Assembly: GCA_964652125.1 (NCBI GenBank)
Contig: CAZZAE010000029.1
Span: forward strand, 1 to 12,612
Direction of reading: 5' to 3'
Source of the DNA: CAZFNQ01 sp964652125
GTDB lineage: Bacteria; Patescibacteriota; Saccharimonadia; Saccharimonadales; JANWIN01
Length of the DNA: 12,612 nucleotides
Of this stretch, positions 8,786-12,612 are shown one piece after another. Under the pieces are notes generated by a model. That model saw nothing but the letters and a program-made list of their open reading frames with translations. It did not search any database and was not told the origin of the DNA. The position numbers and the translations under genes are program-made. How positions within the stretch are numbered: position 1 is the first letter of the stretch; each line of letters starts with the position of its first letter.

Positions 8786-9223
8786 TTACTCTTCGCTTAC
8801 TTTAATTTCCCGGTTATACCGCTTTTTTATGTAATCTGCCTTGAACTTATTAATCTCTTTATTTTGTAGATGTGGATCTTGTCTTGTGCGTTCAACGATC
8901 GCTTTGGCCTTGTTGACCCACTCTTGCTCAATTAAGTCATTATCTTCAGCTAACTCGGGAGTGTCTAGATCGACTGCTGGTGTATTAGACACATTAACAA
9001 CGGGGATAGGCGGTGCCAATGGAGGTAATATAGGATTAGGAGCTGTGCTCGTTACAGCAACAGTCGCTTGGCCAATTTGTGGTCTTTCAGCTGATGTACT
9101 AGCATTTTCGGCATTTTTCGGTTGATTGTTATTTTTTTTCTCTGGTAAATTAGTAGTTGGCACCTCGAATTGTGGCTTTGGTAAGTCTACTCCCGGTTGA
9201 TAATTGGTATCCACATTGTCCAT
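8786..9223 (-). CDS. Small Pro-rich protein with charged C-terminal helix, upstream of the coupling ATPase (145 aa)
   Basis: No named domain is recognised. Residues 1-90 are low-complexity and rich in Pro, Asn, Thr and Val (for example LPPLAPPIP at 66-74) and probably disordered. Residues 96-145 form a conserved-looking charged helical segment, with DLIEQEWVNKAKAIVERT, NKEINKFKADYIKKRY and an acidic end. There is no signal peptide or membrane helix, so it is probably cytoplasmic. The ATG at 9223 has AAAAAGG just upstream, 27 bp after the stop of the membrane gene, and its own stop is 2 bp before the ATPase start. From memory, small proteins with this kind of C-terminal segment sit beside type IV-like ATPase genes in other candidate-phyla genomes; that link needs a search. 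An adaptor or chaperone for the ATPase is an inference from position only. Confidence 0.78.
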   Translation of the reverse strand: MDNVDTNYQPGVDLPKPQFEVPTTNLPEKKNNNQPKNAENASTSAERPQIGQATVAVTSTAPNPILPPLAPPIPVVNVSNTPAVDLDTPELAEDNDLIEQEWVNKAKAIVERTRQDPHLQNKEINKFKADYIKKRYNREIKVSEE

Positions 9224-9250
9224 TACCTTTTTATTATACTCGTGACACGG

Positions 9251-9604
9251 TTATTTTTGTATCTTATATTTGGCTGCATAGAAGCTGGCAATTGCCCCAA
9301 ATATTGCTATTAGCAATCCGTCTTTAAGAGTTAGCTGGTTTATGGAATCTAATAACAATATTAATGTAGGTACTAAAGCTATCATTACGGATAGACTTAC
9401 TCGCCTTTGGTATAAGCGTCCCTGGGGACCTATCCAATCGATTACAAATATAGTGCTTAAAAATAGTATTACAAATAACCATATAAAAGGTGCTATCAAC
9501 CAGCCGATTGCTAGCTTATTAGGGTCAGTGGCAAACAAAAAAACAATGAAACTAGCGTACATTAGGACTAATAATAAAAGCTTATTGGTGCGAGAACTGA
9601 TCAT
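9251..9604 (-). CDS. Small four-helix integral membrane protein (117 aa), function unknown
   Basis: About two thirds of the protein is hydrophobic. Four membrane helices can be drawn at about 8-25, 31-56, 68-86 and 94-112, with a short basic loop (GRLYQRRVS, 62-70) between helices 2 and 3 and a basic tail YKIQK. Both ends and the middle loop are probably cytoplasmic by the positive-inside rule. No catalytic motif is visible. The ATG at 9604 has AGAGGA a few bases upstream, rather close. It is the first gene of the unit that continues with the 145-aa protein and the VirD4-like ATPase, so a channel or scaffold role for that system is possible. Type IV-linked operons often include small membrane proteins of the PrgI or VirB2/VirB3 type, but this one has twice their helices and I do not equate them. 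Confidence 0.78.
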   Translation of the reverse strand: MISSRTNKLLLLVLMYASFIVFLFATDPNKLAIGWLIAPFIWLFVILFLSTIFVIDWIGPQGRLYQRRVSLSVMIALVPTLILLLDSINQLTLKDGLLIAIFGAIASFYAAKYKIQK

Positions 9605-9683
9605 CTTTCCTCTGTTATTTGCGTGATTTTGTGAATAAATAAAAGTACCATAGCAAAGTATGGCTTAAAAACTGAATATATGG

Positions 9684-9745
9684 AAGCCTGGCGGTAAATG
9701 TGCTCATTATTTTGTAAATTATTTAGCGCTTACCGCCGTTGGCTT
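9684..9745 (+). repeat. Long imperfect hairpin, about 18 bp, first part of a structured element
   Basis: Three stacked stems nest around an AT-rich loop: AAGCC (9684-9688) pairs GGCTT (9741-9745); GGCGGTAA (9690-9697) pairs TTACCGCC (9730-9737); GTGCT (9700-9704) pairs AGCGC (9725-9729, one G-U). Small bulges separate them, and the loop spans 9705-9724. It can fold on either strand. It lies 80 bp upstream of the minus-strand membrane gene and abuts the GC-rich T-tailed element on the plus strand. Confidence 0.75.
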
Positions 9746-9780
9746 TGACTGACCGCTCTGCCCCGTTTAGACGGGATGAG

Positions 9781-9812
9781 AGCGACGGCGCGGTCGAGAG
9801 CCCGCTTTTTTT
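9781..9812 (+). terminator. Rho-independent-like terminator closing the GC-rich element
   Basis: Stem AGCG (9781-9784) plus GGC (9787-9789), with an AC bulge, pairs with GCC (9800-9802) and CGCT (9803-9806) around a 10-nt loop, followed by T at 9806-9812. Formation competes with the larger hairpin at 9751-9795. Confidence 0.5.
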
Positions 9813-9842
9813 GTAAGTTTTTGTATTCGACTTACTACATTT

Positions 9843-9871
9843 ACCCTACTACACTATAACGCTTATGTCAA
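9843..9871 (-). promoter_or_regulatory. Weak candidate promoter for the minus-strand membrane-protein/ATPase operon
   Basis: A perfect -35 TTGACA (9871-9866, minus strand) is followed after 17 nt by TAGGGT (9848-9843), a poor -10. If used, the transcript would carry a leader of about 230 nt through the GC-rich hairpins before the ATG at 9604. No better promoter for this operon was found. Confidence 0.25.
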
Positions 9872-10620
9872 CTCTACATAATTGTTATTAAAACAACTCT
9901 GATCTGTTATATATTTGATGTTATGTCTTAATATTGGGAATATATCGTTATTAATTTAACAACTACTATTTTGAACAAAATACAAACATAGAGTTTTTTG
10001 TTCTGGGTAAATATATTTCACTAATGATTAACAGCAATGCCTCGTACTTAGTTACCTTTTTGGTAGCTTATCTATTAAATTGTTCTATTTAATATGGAGT
10101 TAGACTAAATGAAATTTCATCATATTTGATTTTTACTTCTTACATTTCAAACTTTTGAATTTTGAAAGCAACTATAGGTATATAAGCCATTGTAATTCTA
10201 TATTTACGCTTAAAACTAGGCTTGAGAAATTTAAATTGACATATCTAGGCATTAATTCAGTACCTTTGAGCGTGTTTTTGGTCGAAAAAGGGTATATCAA
10301 TCGTTTTTTAGCTACTTTGGGCTTAAAATGCCTGATTTATGGATTTTTTAGTTTTTGCACCAAAATTTTATATTTAAAAAACAATACTATCCTATTTTTG
10401 TGACCCTTACATAATCACAATGTCATTTGACTATGCTCTAGTTGGACTATGATTACACTAATTTTGATAAATCTTTTATCGATTGGGGCATTTATTGAAC
10501 TTTACGTGCAAGCTAGTCTAGTATTTATAAGTAATCTATATAGAAATTATTAACGTAAGTATTTTGTTTATCGAATCCAAGTATGAAGTTGCATTTTAAT
10601 TGCAAGATTACTTATATTTT

Positions 10621-10679
10621 TGTGAATAATTTGGACTATTGCAATTACCTAATGAACCTAAAAGTAAAAGTTATACACA
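10621..10679. other. Pair of DnaA-box-like 9-mers
   Basis: TGTGAATAA (10621-10629, the reverse complement of TTATTCACA) and TTATACACA (10671-10679) both fit TTATNCACA, in opposite orientation and 50 bp apart in very AT-rich DNA. A third, TGTGAATAA, is at 9630-9638, and a one-mismatch copy (ATATACACA) at 11278-11286. Such 9-mers arise by chance in AT-rich sequence, so origin function is only a possibility. Confidence 0.3.
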
Positions 10680-10708
10680 GGTTTATGAAAATTAATGCAT
10701 AAGTAGTA

Positions 10709-10737
10709 TTGACACTTGAAAATACAATTTATAAGAT
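10709..10737 (+). promoter_or_regulatory. Predicted sigma70-type promoter of a small RNA
   Basis: A perfect -35 TTGACA (10709-10714) is followed by a 17-nt spacer and TAAGAT (10732-10737; overlapping TATAAG at 10730). The expected start, near 10743, falls right at the first hairpin of the downstream RNA, which supports the call. Confidence 0.65.
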
Positions 10738-10742
10738 AGGCA

Positions 10743-10904
10743 TAGCGCTTTGAACAAAAAAAGTGCTCAAAAACAAAAACGCATCTGTAACAACGGCTTC
10801 TCGCAAGCCGTTGTTCCATAAAAACCAAACCAAACATTAATAATCAAAAGACACACCAAAACTTCAAAATAAGCAGCTTCAAAATAAAATGGAGCTGTTT
10901 TTTT
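10743..10904 (+). ncRNA. Candidate small RNA of about 160 nt with three hairpins and a terminator
   Basis: Between a promoter and a terminator sit: hairpin 1, AGCGCTT (10744-10750) with AAGTGCT (10761-10767); hairpin 2, a perfect 11-bp stem, AACAACGGCTT (10789-10799) with AAGCCGTTGTT (10805-10815) around CTCGC; and the terminator hairpin. The linkers are almost free of G (mostly A and C, for example 10816-10870), as in sRNAs whose joining regions stay single-stranded. No reading frame of note is present. The class is not recognised; it lacks the cores of 6S, tmRNA, SRP and RNase P RNA. It might be a trans-acting sRNA, or the 5' part of a long infC leader, but the terminator ends about 480 bp before infC, which argues for an independent gene. 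Confidence 0.65.
10874..10904 (+). terminator. Rho-independent terminator of the small RNA
   Basis: CAGCTTC (10874-10880) pairs with GGAGCTG (10891-10897) around a 10-nt A-rich loop, one G-U pair included, followed at once by seven T (10898-10904). Confidence 0.75.
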
Positions 10905-11309
10905 AATACTTTGCTTATCGAATTTAGTGATTTGTGCATTGCAAATAGCTGGCTTTAAATTTAGTGACGATTGGAATCCTTAACTTTATGATCTTTATTT
11001 AACGCAATAGCACTGATCCCTACTTTGTTTGATTTTGTAATGAGTTCAATTGTGAATTTAGATTGAGAAGTTTTGGACTGGAATCATAGAATTCAGTGTG
11101 TTGCTTTTTTATTTAAGAAAACACCATTGGTTTTAATAAATCTACTCTTCTTTAAATTGGATAAAAATAGAGTCAAGTAACTAAATTCAACCCTTTTCTA
11201 GAATGTTCTTTAGAAAATTAAAGATTGGCTATAGATTGAAAATATAATTAGTTCTGGAACTTTTACGTTAAAAACTGATATACACAATAATAAAACTACT
11301 TAAAAAGTT
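10905..11309. other. AT-rich stretch upstream of infC without a convincing gene
   Basis: About 400 bp with no protein-like frame. Visible: an AATTTAGTGA repeat (10920-10929 and 10958-10967), a TTTTCTA/TAGAAAA hairpin (11195-11218) and an isolated TATAAT (11243-11248) lacking a -35. I find no L20-type leader structure by eye. Confidence 0.55.
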
Positions 11310-11314
11310 TTGAC

Positions 11315-11343
11315 TTGCCATCTGTTAGCTCACCTGTTACAAT
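11315..11343 (+). promoter_or_regulatory. Predicted sigma70-type promoter of infC-rpmI-rplT
   Basis: TTGCCA (11315-11320), 17-nt spacer, TACAAT (11338-11343); each hexamer matches the consensus at five of six positions. The expected start is near 11350, leaving a leader of about 32 nt before the proposed AUA start of infC. It rules out translation starts upstream of about 11350 for this transcript. Confidence 0.7.
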
Positions 11344-11366
11344 ATCGGCAACCTAATAAGCGTGGC

Positions 11367-11384
11367 AAGGAGAAAAACGGTATA
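11367..11384 (+). promoter_or_regulatory. Shine-Dalgarno and AUA start codon of infC
   Basis: AAGGAG (11367-11372), 9-nt spacer, then ATA (11382-11384), in frame with IF3 and placed where IF3 homologues begin. No ATG, GTG or TTG lies in frame between the promoter and well inside the conserved domain, so this SD decides the start. Confidence 0.7.
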
Positions 11385-11969
11385 GCTAAGACAACACGCC
11401 TGAATGAAGCAATTCGGGCAACTCAGCTTAGAGTAATTGATCAAGACGGTAAACAACTTGGGATATTATCAAAGTTTGAGGCATTACAAGCAGCACAAGA
11501 ACGCGGACTAGACCTGGTAGAAATATCTCCAGGGGCAGATCCACCGGTTGCTAAAATTGTAGAATGGGGTAAGTTTAATTACCAAAAGACCAAGCAGCTT
11601 CAGAAAAATAAGCGCAATGTAAAAAACTTAGGTGTTAAGCAGATGCGTTTTGGTCTTAAGATAGGCGACCACGATTTAGGTGTTAAACTTAGAAAAATTA
11701 CCGATTTTCTAGAGGCCGGTCACAAGGTGAAAATAACTGTATTCTACAGAGGACGCGAGCTCGCACATAAAGAATTAGGTTTTAATCTGGCAGAAAGAGT
11801 GATCGAAAGCTTTGGTGATACAATTGCAGTCGATCAGCTACCTCAGCTTGCCGGTAAACAATTGAACTTTGTTATAAGGGCTAATTCGTCTGTTAAGGCA
11901 GCGGCAAAAGCTATTCAAGAGCAAAGTCAATCAGATAAAGAACATGTCACTTCGACAGTGACTAATTAG
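11382..11969 (+). CDS. infC: Translation initiation factor IF-3 (195 aa, apparent AUA start)
   Basis: IF3 binds the 30S subunit, keeps it apart from 50S, and checks initiator tRNA and start codon. The N-domain carries RLNEAIRATQLRVIDQDGKQLGI (near 6-28) and GLDLVEISPGADPPVAKIVEWGKFNYQ (near 42-68); a Lys-rich linker (70-83) leads to the C-domain with VKQMRFGLKIGDHDL (85-99) and FYRGRE (121-126). The length is normal, with a 20-residue polar tail. The frame is open further upstream to a TTG at 11310, but that codon lies in the promoter. With AAGGAG 9 nt before it, the ATA at 11382 is the best start, making the N-terminus (M)AKTTRLNEAIR, like homologues. E. coli infC starts with AUU and is autorepressed by IF3 through that codon; AUA should act likewise (inference). 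First gene of infC-rpmI-rplT; rpmI follows after 23 bp. Confidence 0.95.
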   Translation: MAKTTRLNEAIRATQLRVIDQDGKQLGILSKFEALQAAQERGLDLVEISPGADPPVAKIVEWGKFNYQKTKQLQKNKRNVKNLGVKQMRFGLKIGDHDLGVKLRKITDFLEAGHKVKITVFYRGRELAHKELGFNLAERVIESFGDTIAVDQLPQLAGKQLNFVIRANSSVKAAAKAIQEQSQSDKEHVTSTVTN

Positions 11970-11992
11970 TAGAAAGTGAATAAGGAATATTT

Positions 11993-12190
11993 ATGCCAAA
12001 GTTAAAAACTCATAGCGGTACCAAAGATCGTATTCGAATTACCAAAAATGGTAAGGTTATGCGACGCAGGTCTATGCGAAGTCACTTTTTACAGAAAAAA
12101 AGCGCATCTCGTAAGCGCAAGATGGCTGGACTTGAGCCTATTACCGGGAGAAATGCTAAGAGTATAAAATTGAAATTAGGAGCTAAATAA
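11993..12190 (+). CDS. rpmI: 50S ribosomal protein L35 (65 aa)
   Basis: L35 is a small basic protein of the large ribosomal subunit. The whole length matches the family: MPKLKTHSGTKDRIRITKNG at the N-terminus, an RRRSMRSHFLQKKSASRKRK core in place of the usual KR.R.HLL..KS..RKR, and a short basic end; 65 residues is the usual size. ATG at 11993 has AAGGA 6 nt upstream. It lies between infC and rplT in the order conserved across bacteria, and its TAA overlaps the ATG of rplT by one base, so the two are translationally coupled. Confidence 0.97.
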   Translation: MPKLKTHSGTKDRIRITKNGKVMRRRSMRSHFLQKKSASRKRKMAGLEPITGRNAKSIKLKLGAK

Positions 12191-12531
12191 TGCGTGTGAA
12201 ACGCGGAGTTACCAGTCACAGACGCCACCAAAAGATTCGTCGTGCCACTAAGGGTATGACCAGATCAAACAGATCTAGTATTAAACGAGGTAAACAAGCG
12301 GTAACTAAGGCGCTGCAATTCGCTTATCGTGATAGACGCAACCGCAAACGTACCTTCCGACAAGTCTGGAACGCTCGTATCAACGCAGCAGCCCGAATAA
12401 ATGGTACAACTTACAGTCAACTGATTGCTAATCTCAAAAAGTCTAACATTAACTTGGATCGTAAAATTTTGGCAGAATTAGCTGTAAATGAACCAAAAGC
12501 CTTCGAAGCAGTCGTAAAAGCCTCCAAATAA
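12190..12531 (+). CDS. rplT: 50S ribosomal protein L20 (113 aa)
   Basis: L20 binds 23S rRNA early in assembly of the large subunit, and in several bacteria it represses its own operon by binding a leader RNA. Family marks: MRVKRGVTSHRRHQKIRRATKGM at the start, the helical KQAVTKALQFAYRDRRNRKRTFRQVWNARINAAAR block (36-70), and NINLDRKILAELAVNEPKAFEAVV near the end; the length is typical. The start codon overlaps the rpmI stop (TAATG), with AGGAG 7-8 nt upstream. No terminator is visible between it and rnpB, only 25 bp away, so some transcripts may run into the RNase P RNA gene. Confidence 0.97.
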   Translation: MRVKRGVTSHRRHQKIRRATKGMTRSNRSSIKRGKQAVTKALQFAYRDRRNRKRTFRQVWNARINAAARINGTTYSQLIANLKKSNINLDRKILAELAVNEPKAFEAVVKASK

Positions 12532-12541
12532 ATAAAACTTA

Positions 12542-12550
12542 TGGTATAAT
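12542..12550 (+). promoter_or_regulatory. Extended -10 promoter of rnpB
   Basis: TGGTATAAT (12542-12550) is a perfect -10 with the TGn extension. The -35 position (12522-12527) does not match, which extended -10 promoters tolerate. Expected start about 12557, just where RNase P RNA should begin. Confidence 0.7.
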
Positions 12551-12555
12551 AATAC

Positions 12556-12612
12556 TCGCCAGATTATTGGCTGGTCGCGGTACCCTAAAGGTATCGAGGA
12601 AAGTCCGGGCAG
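12556..12612 (+). ncRNA. rnpB: RNase P RNA, 5' end (continues beyond the window)
   Basis: This is the catalytic RNA that trims the 5' leader from tRNA precursors. The conserved P4/CR-I strand GAGGAAAGTCCGGGC is complete at 12596-12610, and before it GGTACC (12579-12584) pairs with GGTATC (12590-12595) around CTAAA as stem P3. The 5' strand of P1/P2 lies in 12556-12578. The start is set from the -10 box and is uncertain by a few bases. Only about 57 nt of an expected 300-400 nt are present. Confidence 0.95.

Larger units (their letters stand above)
9684..9812 (+). ncRNA. Candidate structured RNA, GC-rich and ending in a T-run (about 130 nt), class unknown
   Basis: The stretch 9728-9805 is about two-thirds G+C in surroundings below 30%, a known mark of structural RNA in AT-rich genomes. 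After the first hairpin, a second forms from GACC (9751-9754)/GGTC (9792-9795), CTCT (9756-9759)/AGAG (9779-9782) and CCCGT/ACGGG around a TTAG loop (9762-9775). A third, AGCG-ac-GGC (9781-9789) with GCCCGCT (9800-9806), runs straight into seven T (9806-9812) like a Rho-independent terminator; it shares bases with the second, so the two exclude each other. No clear plus-strand promoter was found. I see no match to tRNA, tmRNA, SRP RNA, 6S RNA or any riboswitch whose core I know. On the minus strand it could instead be the leader of the membrane-protein/ATPase operon. Confidence 0.55.
9813..10708. other. AT-rich stretch without a convincing gene
   Basis: About 900 bp with stops in all frames at short intervals and no open frame that has both a Shine-Dalgarno and a protein-like composition. 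Visible: an AT hairpin TTTCAAA/TTTGAAA (10146-10168), a GTTACC/GGTAGC hairpin (10051-10067), nested pairings between 10247 and 10333, and two DnaA-box-like 9-mers near its right end. G and C are about equal, with no clear skew switch by hand count. Confidence 0.6.

Noticed and set aside
9728..9812. tRNA or tmRNA gene in the GC-rich element
   Set aside because: No TTCRA T-loop in a proper arm, no acceptor stem with cloverleaf spacing, no tmRNA tag frame or conserved ends on either strand.
10155..10403. 82-codon open frame on the plus strand in the gap
   Set aside because: TTG start without a Shine-Dalgarno, composition dominated by Phe, Leu, Lys and Tyr as expected of random AT-rich DNA, no recognisable motif.
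9841..11280. GC-skew switch marking an origin
   Set aside because: Hand count gives about equal G and C (roughly 200 each) with local swings in both directions and no clean sign change.
11310..11381. Upstream extension of infC to a TTG at 11310
   Set aside because: The TTG overlaps the promoter's -35 region, has no Shine-Dalgarno, and the 24 extra residues do not resemble IF3 N-termini.
1..12612. CRISPR array, insertion sequence or attachment site
   Set aside because: No regularly spaced repeats, no transposase or integrase motifs, and no terminal inverted repeats with target duplications were seen; the housekeeping genes are intact.

Overview
The window looks like part of the chromosome of an AT-rich member of the Candidate Phyla Radiation (Patescibacteria), most likely a Saccharibacterium (TM7). 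This is inferred from gene content, not from rRNA: an LPNTG-anchored surface protein with a DUF11-like domain, a VirD4/TraG-type coupling ATPase preceded by two small genes, compact genes with 1-2 bp gaps, and a short-form GyrB. All genes read through in the standard genetic code. UGA does not interrupt any gene as a sense codon, which argues against the UGA=Gly lineages (Absconditabacteria, Gracilibacteria).

Layout. (1) 1-3463, minus strand: gyrB followed one base later by the 5' part of gyrA (it runs off the left edge); together they form DNA gyrase. A good promoter lies in the 275-bp divergent gap. (2) 3739-5669, plus strand: a two-gene unit for a secreted, sortase-type wall-anchored protein and a His/Glu-rich protein with two membrane segments. 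(3) 5724-9604, minus strand: a three-gene unit of a four-helix membrane protein, a small Pro-rich/charged protein and a 1019-aa membrane-tethered VirD4/TraG-like ATPase, converging on unit 2. (4) 9605-11381: about 1.8 kb without a convincing protein gene, at about 28% GC between 9841 and 11280 by hand count. It holds two apparent structured RNAs, one GC-rich element ending in a T-run (9684-9812) and one small RNA with promoter, three hairpins and terminator (10709-10904), plus a few DnaA-box-like 9-mers. (5) 11382-12612, plus strand: infC-rpmI-rplT (IF3, L35, L20), then the first about 57 nt of the RNase P RNA gene (rnpB) with its own extended -10 promoter.

Most notable points: infC has no ATG/GTG/TTG start consistent with its promoter and Shine-Dalgarno sequence, and apparently begins at AUA, recalling the AUU start by which IF3 controls its own synthesis in other bacteria; there are two candidate non-coding RNAs in the gene-poor gap; and genes on both sides of that gap point away from it, which with DnaA-like boxes leaves open an origin-like role. 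The housekeeping blocks (gyrase; IF3/L35/L20/RNase P) flank an envelope/secretion block that probably deals with the cell surface and macromolecule transfer.
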